DNA of 58,181 nucleotides from a virus. Below are positions 26,475 to 34,845 of this stretch, piece after piece; the stretch's first letter is position 1, and each line of letters starts with the position of its first letter. The notes beneath the pieces were generated by a model that saw only the letters and a list, made by a program, of their open reading frames with translations, was not told the DNA's origin and ran no database searches. The stretch spans positions 1-58,181 of the IMG/VR virus record IMGVR_UViG_3300043429_000067. One strand, given 5' to 3'. The translations under genes and the position numbers were made by a program.

Positions 26475-29322
26475 CTGCTTTCAACTGACCAATCGTCAGG
26501 TTGTCTATCGCGTCATCGGCGTCATTCAGCATCCCAATGGTTTGTGGGTTGTTGAGATTGATACCGATGACGTATGACTGACCCAGCTTGATCGGGGTGT
26601 CCTTACCAAGATACGCCTTGCCAGACTTCGGTGTGACGTTCAGTCCCTGCTCATCCAGTTCGTTCATGAAGGTCTTGTAGTCTGCGCCACGGGTGGATAG
26701 CCAGCGTCGGAAGTGCGTCTTGTCCAGTAACACCGTACCAGCAGACACTGTGCCGCCCATATCCTTGCGGTAGAAATCGAACCGGGCTCGTATCTCTCCA
26801 CGTGGTACACGGTTGTAATCCATCGTGGGTTTGTTGGTGCCGTTGTGGTACACCTGTACCTGTGCGTCGGCAATCTCGTTTAAGTACTCAGTCAGCAGAT
26901 CAAACGCATCCACCCTGTACTCAGCCACTGTCCTGCGGATAGCACCAATCTGTGCCAGTACCCACTCGGTACCGTTGTGGTTATCGAACTTGATCAGACC
27001 CCAGTCTTTCGCCAGCTTGCCAGCCAGATCAGCCAGCACAATACCCTGCTCCCAGTAACGCTCGGCACCGCCGAAGTCTGCCTTGTATCTAGCGTGGAAT
27101 GTGGATGATGCTTCTGCAATGGCAGCTTTCACACCGTCAGGACCCAGTTCCATCAGCTTGGATATGAACGCCCTGCCGATGTGTCCATAGTTTGTTGTCA
27201 GGAATTCGTAAATCTTTTTGCCTGCTTCTGTGCTGCGGGTAAACATCGGTAGGACAGGTACGCTAACCTCCAGTATCCGCGCCATCTGTGCGTCTGTGTC
27301 CATACCGGATGCGATCAGCTTAGAGTTCATCGACTTGTTGGTAGACACCACCACTGGCATTGCCCATGTCTTGGACTCGCGCTCCTCGGCTGATCGTGTC
27401 AGTCGTGCCTTGTCTCGCCCTTGGCTCACCCAGTATGCGAAGTCACCGACCTCTTTATCGTCCATCATTGTGGCTTCATCGATGGTCATTGGCATGTGGC
27501 AGTACATACCCATCCGGGAGAACAGTGTGTTCTGTGTGTACTTGGCAGCGAAGTGCAGCTTGTCTGGGTTGCCGTACAGCGACTGTATCCACAACTGTGC
27601 CAGTGTCTTACCACCACCTGTGGGACCGTACAGCGATATGGTCAGCCCCTTCAGTCCTGTGAACGCATACAGCGGAGCAGATAGACCAACGCATAGCGCA
27701 AACATGTGCGCTCTCATGTCGGCCTTCTCCAGCAGCGCAGTGAAGTTTGTCCATGCGTCAGCACTGCCGGAGCATCCGTACATATCCTGCCCAAGTCTCT
27801 GACTGGTGGATGCCAGCGCAACTTCTTCCTCAGCAATAGTCCCGTCTGGTTGCTTGCGCAGTATCGTGTCACCGATAACAAACTGGGAGTAGTTCTCTTT
27901 CCACCCGAACGTGGCGTACAGATTCGTCATTGCCCGTCTCTGCCGCAGTTCATCCATGTATGCTCGTAACATATATTGGAAGTATTGAGTCTGTGATTTG
28001 TTGTAAAGGACAATGCCTTGGTCAGCGATTGCCAGCGTGAAGTCTTTATCCTTGGCATCGGTCAGCAATCCCTGCCGCATCGACAACTCTTGCCAGCCTA
28101 CATGCGGACGGTTCCAGTGGTAGCGCACTGTCTCGTATCCGAGTGACTCATCCCTGCCGTACGACACTGGGTATATATCAAACCGGCAGACATCAATGTC
28201 TGTGTCGTCCAACGTCACCTTGATACCAGTGGCCGTACGCTTATATGGTTTGGGTAGCGGTATCTCTAAGGCAATCGGGTCGAGCACCTCAGTGGTTTGT
28301 GCAACCTCTTGAAACTGTGCGCCCAGCCTGATGGGGGAACCGATCTTACCCATGTACGGACACTTGTCGCATCCACTGGGGCGGTCGGCTTTGAACTTGT
28401 CGCATCGTGTCGGACCACTGGCAGACTGCTTCCAATGGTGCATTTTCCTCAGTGTGCTGTTCGGGTCGAACGTCGGATGGTTCTCGCTCCATGCAATCGC
28501 AGTAGCGTCAGCGTCTTGGCAGAACGCAGCCACACCGATCACGTTGTACCAGAACGGCTCCAGCACCTCATGCTGGTTCTCTACCGCCCACTTAATCTGC
28601 TTACACTTGGTAGCGATGATGGCCGCATTACCCGGTGGGAAGTCCTGCTGTACTGCCAGTGCTTGTGCCAACGCACTCACAGGCTTTGTGCTATGGCTCA
28701 CTGATTGAGCTACCGGCACATTGGAAACGTACGGTGCAAGTACTACAAACATGGCATTCAGATCAACCGGCTGGGCATCTACCAACAGCTTGACCTCATT
28801 ACCATTCTTGGGATTGTGTGTACCAATGGGGCGCAGCACCAGTGCATTGTTGGCTGTCAGCCCTGCGTCAACGTCGAACTTTCTGGCTGCTGTTGCTGCC
28901 TTCAGTGCGAGTGCCAGCGGCTTCCACCGCGCAGGTTCAAGCGCCTCGGTCAACACCCAGTACACATGCAGACCGTTACCTGAGTGGACGATCATGGGTT
29001 TAGGCAGTCCCATCTCTGAGATAAACTTACCCAATGCAAGCAGCCCTGCTTTCCAGTCGGGGAATGGTTTGTTCTCTCCGCAGTCAACGTCTAGCGCCAG
29101 TACTTTTGTCAGGCGTACGTTCTCCTGCTTCCTGCTGCCCTTATCCACGAACGTGGATATTCCGAAATATGTGTTGCTTCCGCGCTGATCAAGCGCCAGT
29201 ACTGCTTTCGATAGGTCTTCCACCGAGGAAAAGAATCCCTGCTTTGGCGCACCGTCAATTGTGATCGCCGCATAGAATCCTTCCGATGGTAAGACCCGCT
29301 GAAGAAAACTCAACGTGTCCAT
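26467..29322 (-). CDS. AEP primase fused to DUF927-like helicase
   Basis: 951 residues. The N-terminal RepB/archaeo-eukaryotic primase region has metal ligands in LALDVDCG (Asp78, Asp80) and SGNGLHVYW (His119). A Cys cluster near 307-325 (RCDKFKADRPSGCDKCPYMG) may bind zinc. The C-terminal half carries Walker A GPTGGGKT (566-573), a Walker B-like MTIDEATMM, and a helicase fold of the DUF927/superfamily 3-like type. It should prime and unwind phage DNA. It is the last gene of the leftward arm, and its stop overlaps the giant gene's stop by 8 bases. AGGGGC precedes its ATG. Confidence 0.82.
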   Translation of the reverse strand: MDTLSFLQRVLPSEGFYAAITIDGAPKQGFFSSVEDLSKAVLALDQRGSNTYFGISTFVDKGSRKQENVRLTKVLALDVDCGENKPFPDWKAGLLALGKFISEMGLPKPMIVHSGNGLHVYWVLTEALEPARWKPLALALKAATAARKFDVDAGLTANNALVLRPIGTHNPKNGNEVKLLVDAQPVDLNAMFVVLAPYVSNVPVAQSVSHSTKPVSALAQALAVQQDFPPGNAAIIATKCKQIKWAVENQHEVLEPFWYNVIGVAAFCQDADATAIAWSENHPTFDPNSTLRKMHHWKQSASGPTRCDKFKADRPSGCDKCPYMGKIGSPIRLGAQFQEVAQTTEVLDPIALEIPLPKPYKRTATGIKVTLDDTDIDVCRFDIYPVSYGRDESLGYETVRYHWNRPHVGWQELSMRQGLLTDAKDKDFTLAIADQGIVLYNKSQTQYFQYMLRAYMDELRQRRAMTNLYATFGWKENYSQFVIGDTILRKQPDGTIAEEEVALASTSQRLGQDMYGCSGSADAWTNFTALLEKADMRAHMFALCVGLSAPLYAFTGLKGLTISLYGPTGGGKTLAQLWIQSLYGNPDKLHFAAKYTQNTLFSRMGMYCHMPMTIDEATMMDDKEVGDFAYWVSQGRDKARLTRSAEERESKTWAMPVVVSTNKSMNSKLIASGMDTDAQMARILEVSVPVLPMFTRSTEAGKKIYEFLTTNYGHIGRAFISKLMELGPDGVKAAIAEASSTFHARYKADFGGAERYWEQGIVLADLAGKLAKDWGLIKFDNHNGTEWVLAQIGAIRRTVAEYRVDAFDLLTEYLNEIADAQVQVYHNGTNKPTMDYNRVPRGEIRARFDFYRKDMGGTVSAGTVLLDKTHFRRWLSTRGADYKTFMNELDEQGLNVTPKSGKAYLGKDTPIKLGQSYVIGINLNNPQTIGMLNDADDAIDNLTIGQLKAVT

Positions 29323-29335
29323 TGCGCCCCTGCAA

Positions 29336-29356
29336 GCGGGGGAATTTCACCCCCGC
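29336..29356 (-). promoter_or_regulatory. Perfect hairpin between HTH gene and primase gene
   Basis: GCGGGGG (29336-29342) and CCCCCGC (29350-29356) form a 7-bp GC stem with a 7-base loop in a 38-base gap. There is no U-tract, so it is not a standard terminator. It ends about 10 bases before the primase ribosome site, so it could damp or protect the downstream message. Confidence 0.5.
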
Positions 29357-29360
29357 AGAT

Positions 29361-29645
29361 TCATTTGGTTTCGTTTAACAACTCGATGAGTCGGTCTTTG
29401 CGTTCCTTCTGTGATGATGCAATCACTTCAGGCATCGGCCATCCATGTTGCGTCATCACATTCAGTAACTTGCGAAGCATATTCTTGACTGACTCCTCAT
29501 TGGATTTGCGAATCGTCTTGCCTTTCACCCATCCATAATAAGTCATTCGAGACACTCCTAACAACTCGGACATATCCTGAGTTGTCAGAAGCATATGCTT
29601 GCGTAAAGCCTCGACTCGTGTAAAGTCAAAAGGCTTAGGCATCAT
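29361..29645 (-). CDS. Helix-turn-helix DNA-binding protein
   Basis: 94 residues from an ATG-ATG start at 29645/29642, overlapping the previous gene by 11 bases; GGAGG is nine bases upstream. Residues 21-42 (TTQDMSELLGVSRMTYYGWV) form a Cro/CI-type helix-turn-helix, followed by a basic KGKTIRKS and a C-terminal helix. It probably regulates phage transcription. A hairpin lies right after its stop, before the primase gene. Confidence 0.7.
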   Translation of the reverse strand: MMPKPFDFTRVEALRKHMLLTTQDMSELLGVSRMTYYGWVKGKTIRKSNEESVKNMLRKLLNVMTQHGWPMPEVIASSQKERKDRLIELLNETK

Positions 29646-30618
29646 CGGCGTTTACCTCCCCGACAAGTGCAGCGATCTCGTCAGCCAGTGACGACGCATC
29701 TGCCGCCGCAGCCGGTGCCGGAGCAGCAGCCTTGGGTTTGGTAGCAGGTGCGGTAGCCGCCGCTTTGGGAGCGCCAAAGCCACGTTTTGGAGCAGGAGCA
29801 GGTTCCGGTGCAGGGGCAGGTGCAGGTTCCGGTGCTGCTTGGACTACGGGCTTCGGCGCAACTGGAGCAGGTGCAGCAAGCTGCTGCGTCTGCGGAACTT
29901 GTTGTACACGTGGTGTCTCACCAGTGATCTCTTTGACTTGCGACGAACCGAACAAACTATCAACGGCTTGTTGAACGTCAGCTTCGAGGAAACCACCGAG
30001 GCCGAACTGTAGTTTGGGGAACGACGCATTGGTATCGAATGATACACGAGTCTTGACGATCTCTGGCGGGATGCCACGATGCGACAACTCTTTCTGATAC
30101 TGGTTCAGGCCAGTCAGCGCCGCCGGAGTAACCTCCAGCAGATACACAGGACCTTCAGGGTCATCGGCGCTCACCACAGCCAGACGTTTCTTGTCAGCAC
30201 AGGCTTTGATCTGCTTGCCCTGCGGAGTGATCTTGGAACCCCAAGCATTCTGCGGGCATGAAGCACACAGATCGTTCTGCGGTGCAGTAGATTGTGGGTC
30301 GGGGCCAATGCCGTCCAGCGAGAAGCAATCTGGTGCAGTCGGCTCTGCGTCAGGCTTCCACTCTTTGGCGTACCAAGTCTTCGATACACGTGGGTTAGCG
30401 CCGACGATCACAACGTCCAGTGCAAGTGTGTCAAGTACAGTCTCGGTGTCGCCTTCAAGGATGCGGAAACGTGCGCCCTTGATCGAGATGCGTGGGTACA
30501 TCTCACCACCACTACCCAAGCCACCGGCCAATGATTGTGCCAGTGCAGATGGTGTGCCGATACGTCCTGCCAGATGTGCAGGTACTTGGATGTTTGCTGG
30601 AATAAGTGCTGTGCTCAT
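29635..30618 (-). CDS. Probable ssDNA-binding/replication accessory protein
   Basis: 327 residues, ATG with GGAGAG upstream. The N-terminal two thirds hold beta strands and a Cys set (LCASCPQNAW, then KACADKKRLAVV), compatible with an OB fold plus zinc ribbon as in phage ssDNA-binding proteins. Residues about 235-305 are a Pro/Ala/Lys linker, and the end is acidic (LVGEVNADDA), like the protein-contacting tails of SSBs. It lies among replication genes. I infer the role; another DNA-binding function is possible. Confidence 0.5.
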   Translation of the reverse strand: MSTALIPANIQVPAHLAGRIGTPSALAQSLAGGLGSGGEMYPRISIKGARFRILEGDTETVLDTLALDVVIVGANPRVSKTWYAKEWKPDAEPTAPDCFSLDGIGPDPQSTAPQNDLCASCPQNAWGSKITPQGKQIKACADKKRLAVVSADDPEGPVYLLEVTPAALTGLNQYQKELSHRGIPPEIVKTRVSFDTNASFPKLQFGLGGFLEADVQQAVDSLFGSSQVKEITGETPRVQQVPQTQQLAAPAPVAPKPVVQAAPEPAPAPAPEPAPAPKRGFGAPKAAATAPATKPKAAAPAPAAAADASSLADEIAALVGEVNADDA

Positions 30619-30633
30619 GTGTTTACTCTCCTG

Positions 30634-31026
30634 TTAATAATGAGTTCGTTGTGCTGCTACCTGCGGACCTCTGGCTACCTTCGCTTGCGCCATATTCTGC
30701 TCACTACGTACGCCCGCTTCACCAAGGCCAAGTGCGGCTTTCGTCGCTTCACCGACAATATGTTCCGCAATATCCTGATGATCTTTGCAATAGTGGAACG
30801 TCGGTTGTCTTCCTGAGTATCCATCGTCTGGGCGTAATGACTGCACAAGGAATCCGTTGGCTATACGAAACGCCACAATAGCTGGCGAACCTTGGTGCAA
30901 TGAATGGGAGAACCGATCACGTTCTGCTGTCTGTGTACGTACCTCCTCATCTCGTTCATCTTCTATACGCTTGGCATCCTTGATCATCTTCAATAGGTGC
31001 TTCGCAAAAAATAATCTCAGCCCCAT
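30634..31026 (-). CDS. Hypothetical early protein
   Basis: 130 residues; ATG 31026 overlaps the previous stop (TAATG). The start is hydrophobic and basic (GLRLFFAKHLLKMIKDAKR), then a charged coil, then a central region with PAIVAFRIANGFLV and the motif FHYCKDHQDIAEHIV. No signature family recognised. It is translated with the 31026-31430 gene and lies between it and the probable ssDNA-binding protein, so a replication-linked role is plausible. Confidence 0.6.
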   Translation of the reverse strand: MGLRLFFAKHLLKMIKDAKRIEDERDEEVRTQTAERDRFSHSLHQGSPAIVAFRIANGFLVQSLRPDDGYSGRQPTFHYCKDHQDIAEHIVGEATKAALGLGEAGVRSEQNMAQAKVARGPQVAAQRTHY

Positions 31027-31430
31027 TAATCCTCCACTTTTGCTCTCGGTTTACGAACGCTCACCTCCAAACGTGTACCGTAGTTCACGCCGGGGGGAAC
31101 AGCTTTGTTCTGTTCGATGTACGCACGAACAGCGGTTTTGTTTACTGCCTTGTTCAACAGGTCGTACGCATCATGCTCACGTATAAACTGTAATGTCGCA
31201 TCCCAACTCTCCACAGTAGCGTAGTCAGTGGTGGTAAGGAATGCTGTACCTGCATCGGACTTCACGGAAGTCAGCCCCTGTGCATCCATCTGCACCTTAA
31301 GCCATGCTTCCAGCTTGTCCATCTTGCCCTTGATCTCTTTGACCTGTGATTCGATCTGAGTTTCAAGTGCATCCTTCTGCGCACGTAGTTTCATGTACGC
31401 TGATACTGCGTCTTTAATTTGTAGCGCCAT
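31026..31430 (-). CDS. Hypothetical early protein with N-terminal coil
   Basis: 134 residues, ATG 31430 after GAGGA. The first 50 residues are a coiled coil (LRAQKDALETQIESQVKEIK). The second half has FLTTTDYATVESWDATLQFI and NKTAVRAYIEQNKAVPPGVN, a pattern seen in a widespread phage hypothetical family located beside helicase or ssDNA-binding genes. The coil might bind a partner in the replication or recombination complex; nothing in the sequence proves it. Confidence 0.65.
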   Translation of the reverse strand: MALQIKDAVSAYMKLRAQKDALETQIESQVKEIKGKMDKLEAWLKVQMDAQGLTSVKSDAGTAFLTTTDYATVESWDATLQFIREHDAYDLLNKAVNKTAVRAYIEQNKAVPPGVNYGTRLEVSVRKPRAKVED

Positions 31431-31431
31431 G

Positions 31432-33000
31432 TTATTTCCTCGTCTGTTCTTGTATTAGATCGAGCAGCAACCCCTGTAACTTCTGTTTGTTTCTCAGCCG
31501 CTCGTACATCTTATGCTCCAAGTCAGTGGACTCTATGTGGATGACGTTCGATACGTTCTTCTTACCGATACGTTCTATCCTGCCATTGGCCTGTACATAC
31601 GTCTCGTTGCTATTGCTCGGTCCATACCAGATGATGGTCGATGCCGTAGTCAGTGTCAGCCCATGCGCCATAGTTCCGGGGTGTGCCAGTAGCACGTGTG
31701 GTTCCTTGGCGTGTTGGAAGTCGTGGAATATCTGGTCACGCTTCGCTTTGGGTACTTCTCCATTGACTACACCCACCGTCCAATGCTTGGCCAACTCACG
31801 CTCCAACATGTGCAACGTACCGGTCAGTGGGACAAATACGATAACTTTATGTCCTGCTTCCTCGATCACCTCCTTCACTAAGTTAATGCGTGGTGAACAA
31901 TCGACCTCGATGTTCTGCCCGTCGTCACCGTACGCAACTCCACAACATATCTGCACCAACTTCTGCAACTTGACTGCCTCGTTCACGGCAGTGATGGTGC
32001 CGCCATTCGTCACCCGCTCCGCAGCCATCTCGGTCACGAAGTGTTTCAACATCTGTTGGTAATGCTTCTTCTGTATCGCGGTCAACTCCACCTGCCGTGT
32101 CTGGATGATGGTGTCTGGCAGATCAAAGCACTCGTCTCGTGTGTACCGCACCGCAGGTTGCAGGATATGTTTCACAATCTCGACCGACTCAGGACGTGGT
32201 ACGAACTTCCACTGACCAATCTTCATCATCACCTGTTCACGAAACGCTGTGAACGTCTTGGTGCAGTACGGACTATTCACCAACTTTGCCAGTGCCCACG
32301 CATCTGTCGGGTCGTTCGGTGTCGGTGTGCCGGTCATCAGCCACAGTCGTGTCTGTGGGTTGTTATCGATCCACTTACGGAATACCTTGAACCGCTGGGT
32401 CGATGGGTTACGCAGCACAGCCGCCTCGTCTACGATCACCAGATCAAATACGTTCGTGGTATGTGGTGCGATGATCGGGAAGCCATCGTGGTTGATGATG
32501 TAAAAGTCTACGTCTTGTTGCAGCAGTTTCATCCTGCGCTCTGCCGACCCATGCAGCACGACGAACTTCCTGTGCACAAGTCCTGTAAAGATACCGTCAC
32601 CCCAGACTCTCTCCAGTGTAGATAGTGGGGAGATGATCAGCACCCGCTTGACCTGCTTGGTCTTGATCAGGTAGTCAGCAGCCCACAGTGCGCTCTGGGT
32701 CTTGCCGGTACCGATCTCATTCAGCACCAGTCCGCGCTGGTTCAACGTCAGGAACGCCGCCGTCTCTTTCTGGTGGTCGAACGGTGTGTGCGGACCCGGC
32801 CAGTCGTAGTAGTGCAGAATAGGGGACGGTGCCTTGATACCCAGATTGCGCAGCACCTTCACCTCGTCCAGTCGGTGGGGCGTGATCACCAGTGGTACGC
32901 CCTTGATCTCGTACGTCTTGGCTGTCGGGATGCTGTCCAGCACCCGGTTCGGATTGTTCAGCTTCAGCGCAAGCGCCTTGGCTTTCTCAACGACCAGCAT
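31432..33000 (-). CDS. SNF2/SF2-type DNA helicase
   Basis: 522 residues. It contains motif I NEIGTGKT (94-101), motif II DEAA (191-194), motif III LMTGTPTPN, and motifs V/VI LLAHPGTMAHGLTLT and QANGRIERIGKKN. This is the two-lobed SNF2-like helicase common in phages, which moves along duplex DNA and may remodel forks or displace host proteins. It overlaps the VRR-NUC nuclease gene upstream by 14 bases, and the two are often paired. DEAA instead of DEAH is within the family range. Confidence 0.88.
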   Translation of the reverse strand: MLVVEKAKALALKLNNPNRVLDSIPTAKTYEIKGVPLVITPHRLDEVKVLRNLGIKAPSPILHYYDWPGPHTPFDHQKETAAFLTLNQRGLVLNEIGTGKTQSALWAADYLIKTKQVKRVLIISPLSTLERVWGDGIFTGLVHRKFVVLHGSAERRMKLLQQDVDFYIINHDGFPIIAPHTTNVFDLVIVDEAAVLRNPSTQRFKVFRKWIDNNPQTRLWLMTGTPTPNDPTDAWALAKLVNSPYCTKTFTAFREQVMMKIGQWKFVPRPESVEIVKHILQPAVRYTRDECFDLPDTIIQTRQVELTAIQKKHYQQMLKHFVTEMAAERVTNGGTITAVNEAVKLQKLVQICCGVAYGDDGQNIEVDCSPRINLVKEVIEEAGHKVIVFVPLTGTLHMLERELAKHWTVGVVNGEVPKAKRDQIFHDFQHAKEPHVLLAHPGTMAHGLTLTTASTIIWYGPSNSNETYVQANGRIERIGKKNVSNVIHIESTDLEHKMYERLRNKQKLQGLLLDLIQEQTRK

Positions 33001-33301
33001 AGCTATCCCTCATTGCGATCAACATAGACTCCAACGCCTCTATATCCTCCGGGTTGCGTACGATCAGCCACTTGCCACCAGCCTCCTGTATCTGCGCTCC
33101 AGTGCGCATCTGTAAATCGGTCGGCTTACCCTTGGCCGACTTCACCTCCACCCCTATGAACCGTCCGTACCAGCAGATGATGATGTCGGGGATGCCGCTC
33201 TTGCCAAACCCGTTGTTGCCGGGGAAGAAGTACCACGCCCTCATCGTCTTCAACATCTCTACCGTCTTTGCCTTAACTTTACTCTCTGGGGTAGTAGTCA
33301 T
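32987..33301 (-). CDS. VRR-NUC domain nuclease
   Basis: 104 residues, ATG 33301. The VRR-NUC signature is complete: GKSGIPDII (Asp39), VEVKSAKGKP (Glu52, Lys54) and TDLQ (Gln64). These stand-alone nucleases of the PD-(D/E)XK superfamily cut branched or other structured DNA. It ends inside the start of the SNF2 helicase gene, suggesting that the two proteins act together on replication or recombination intermediates. Confidence 0.88.
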   Translation of the reverse strand: MTTTPESKVKAKTVEMLKTMRAWYFFPGNNGFGKSGIPDIIICWYGRFIGVEVKSAKGKPTDLQMRTGAQIQEAGGKWLIVRNPEDIEALESMLIAMRDSYAGR

Positions 33302-33323
33302 TGTATGTCTCTTTACGTCAATG

Positions 33324-33530
33324 TCAAGTTCTATTCTTCAATAAATTTACAAGGGCTGCGAACTCATAGTTTTCAGGTCTACGTAGATACGCCAGTCCGC
33401 TCTGGTATAAGGACTCGGACTCAGCAAAGTTACCCAGACTCAGGCGCTCGGCAATCTCTTTATGCCTTAGGCCATCCACCTGCCGCAGAACAACTACTTG
33501 CCTAATTTCCATCTCTCGGAGTCTGTTCAT
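33324..33530 (-). CDS. Small sigma-region-4-like HTH protein
   Basis: 68 residues from ATG 33530, which lies just after the stop of the nuclease gene upstream; longer starts would overlap that gene. Residues about 9-45 (RQVVVLRQVDGLRHKEIAER) follow the pattern of sigma-70 region 4/LuxR-type helix-turn-helix, in which the GL-HKEIAERL element is the turn. A full sigma factor is excluded by size. It may be a transcription modulator. Ribosome site weak. Confidence 0.55.
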   Translation of the reverse strand: MNRLREMEIRQVVVLRQVDGLRHKEIAERLSLGNFAESESLYQSGLAYLRRPENYEFAALVNLLKNRT

Positions 33531-33531
33531 A

Positions 33532-34188
33532 TCAAACCAATGCAGAATCACAATCGTGTCGGGCTGGGCAATAGCGACATAGCCCACTGGGTCTGGCTGG
33601 CCAGCTATCGTGCTCCAAGGAACTGTGTATCCGCTGGATACGCTTCATGATCTCTGCCCATATCTCGTTGATGTTCACCCGGTTGTACGTCTCGGTGTCC
33701 ATCTCCATTGTCTTCAGCCATACAAGACTGGTCTTTACCCGTTGCACCTCGGGGCAATGCTTGAATACTTGCGCTGCAAACATCTGCATCTGGAAGAAGT
33801 CAGGCTTGCGCTTGCCGGTCTTCCAATCCATCACCACAGCGTCATGACCCTTGATTATCAAGATGTCAAGTTTACTGCGTAACCATGCGTCCGCGTCCCA
33901 CCAACCTGTTGGTGTAAGGTTTTCGGTCAGCGTCATCTCCCGCTCGACATGCAACTCCCCACCCGCAGCAGCCTTCTCGACTGACTTACACAGTGGTTCG
34001 TACATCGCCGCCTCAGTGGGTAAATCCGACCCTTTCAGTCGGCTTTCAAGGAAGGCATGTATACGTTCACCATACTTGCTGGCTTCGCCGCCCTCATCGA
34101 TGATGTCTTTGGCAACTCGCTGCCGGTAGTACCTGTACGGACACTGCTCGTACAACTTGATTGACGAATAGGAATGTGCAAGGCGCAT
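33532..34188 (-). CDS. Cas4/RecB-like PD-(D/E)XK nuclease with Fe-S cysteines
   Basis: 218 residues, ATG 34188. It begins AHSYSSIKLYEQCPYRYYRQ, the AddB/Cas4-type start. Active-site candidates are Asp108, VMDWKTGK (Asp121, Lys123) and QMQMFA. Four cysteines (Cys16, and Cys204, Cys207, Cys213 in GLCRYCPARHDC) match the 4Fe-4S cluster of Cas4-like exonucleases. Likely 5'-3' exonuclease used in recombination or DNA processing. A perfect hairpin (34198-34217) lies just upstream. Confidence 0.82.
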   Translation of the reverse strand: MRLAHSYSSIKLYEQCPYRYYRQRVAKDIIDEGGEASKYGERIHAFLESRLKGSDLPTEAAMYEPLCKSVEKAAAGGELHVEREMTLTENLTPTGWWDADAWLRSKLDILIIKGHDAVVMDWKTGKRKPDFFQMQMFAAQVFKHCPEVQRVKTSLVWLKTMEMDTETYNRVNINEIWAEIMKRIQRIHSSLEHDSWPARPSGLCRYCPARHDCDSALV

Positions 34189-34197
34189 AGGTTGTCG

Positions 34198-34217
34198 CCC
34201 CAAGGGTGCCCTTGGGG
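34198..34217 (-). promoter_or_regulatory. Perfect 9-bp inverted repeat before nuclease gene
   Basis: CCCCAAGGG (34198-34206) and CCCTTGGGG (34209-34217) are exact complements separated by TG. It occupies a 52-base gap between two leftward genes and has no T-run in either direction. It could be a weak terminator, a message-stabilising hairpin or a protein-binding palindrome. Confidence 0.55.
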
Positions 34218-34240
34218 TATCAGATATTGGAAAGGCCAGT

Positions 34241-34480
34241 TTACTCCACTTCCTGCATACGTTGCAAGCTGTCGTATTTGAGTAGCTCGATGGCACCAAC
34301 AAGCTGTACCAGATCGTCCACACCAGTGGTCATTCGCCGCCAGCTATCGCCAATCTTCATCATGACGACTGCTTCAGTAGCATCGTCACCTGATTCACGT
34401 ACACGTTGGATAGCAGCCTCCAACATCTCGATCACATCTTTGTTACGCGGTTCACGTTTGATTTCTTTCAGGTTGCTCAT
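34241..34480 (-). CDS. Hypothetical early protein
   Basis: 79 residues, ATG 34480. A basic helix (LKEIKREPRNKDVIEMLEAA) is followed by EAVVMMKIGDSWRRMTTGVDDLVQLVGAIELL, a pattern I know from small phage hypothetical genes near DNA polymerase. No catalytic motif. It starts two bases after the stop of the LamG-like gene and is the last gene before the hairpin upstream of the Cas4-like nuclease. Confidence 0.65.
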   Translation of the reverse strand: MSNLKEIKREPRNKDVIEMLEAAIQRVRESGDDATEAVVMMKIGDSWRRMTTGVDDLVQLVGAIELLKYDSLQRMQEVE

Positions 34481-34482
34481 GG

Positions 34483-34845
34483 TTATCTCTCGTCAATGAT
34501 TTCAAGTTCAGGGTTAAGGATGCGATGCTTTGCCAGTGCTGCTGTCAGTGAGTCCTCGGTGGGATACGTCAATACCTTGCCGTCTCCACTCTCGATCTGG
34601 TACATGCCACGTTTGGTCTTACGTACAATGATGCTGTTGCTATACGGATTACCATTGACATACGTACGTAGTACGTTATTTACGTTACGCACTACGGATA
34701 TATGCGACCACTTGTTCATCTCCAACTTCATAGACCCAATATCTATAGGCTCAGGTACACCTCCCGTCTCAGCGATATTGGCTACGTTCACCTTCCCGTC
34801 TGCTTTTGGGTACACCCATGCTTCAAAGGTATAGTCATCGCTCAT
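34483..34845 (-). CDS. LamG-like fragment protein in the replication arm
   Basis: 120 residues, ATG 34845 (GGAG seven bases upstream; a GTG three bases earlier is less likely). Residues 4-75 show the core of a LamG jelly roll: YTFEAWVYPKADG, MNKWSHISVVRNVNN, LRTYVNGNPYSN, the same signature as the fibre modules at 3.9-8.7 kb but shortened in the middle. The rest (MYQIESGDGKVLTYPTED) is unlike LamG. It overlaps the polymerase stop (TGATGA), so it is co-expressed with replication genes. Function unknown. Confidence 0.65.
   Translation of the reverse strand: MSDDYTFEAWVYPKADGKVNVANIAETGGVPEPIDIGSMKLEMNKWSHISVVRNVNNVLRTYVNGNPYSNSIIVRKTKRGMYQIESGDGKVLTYPTEDSLTAALAKHRILNPELEIIDER

Noticed and set aside
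33324-33587. Phage sigma factor
   Set aside because: Only a region-4-like helix-turn-helix of 68 residues is present. There is no region 2, so a full sigma factor is not supported.
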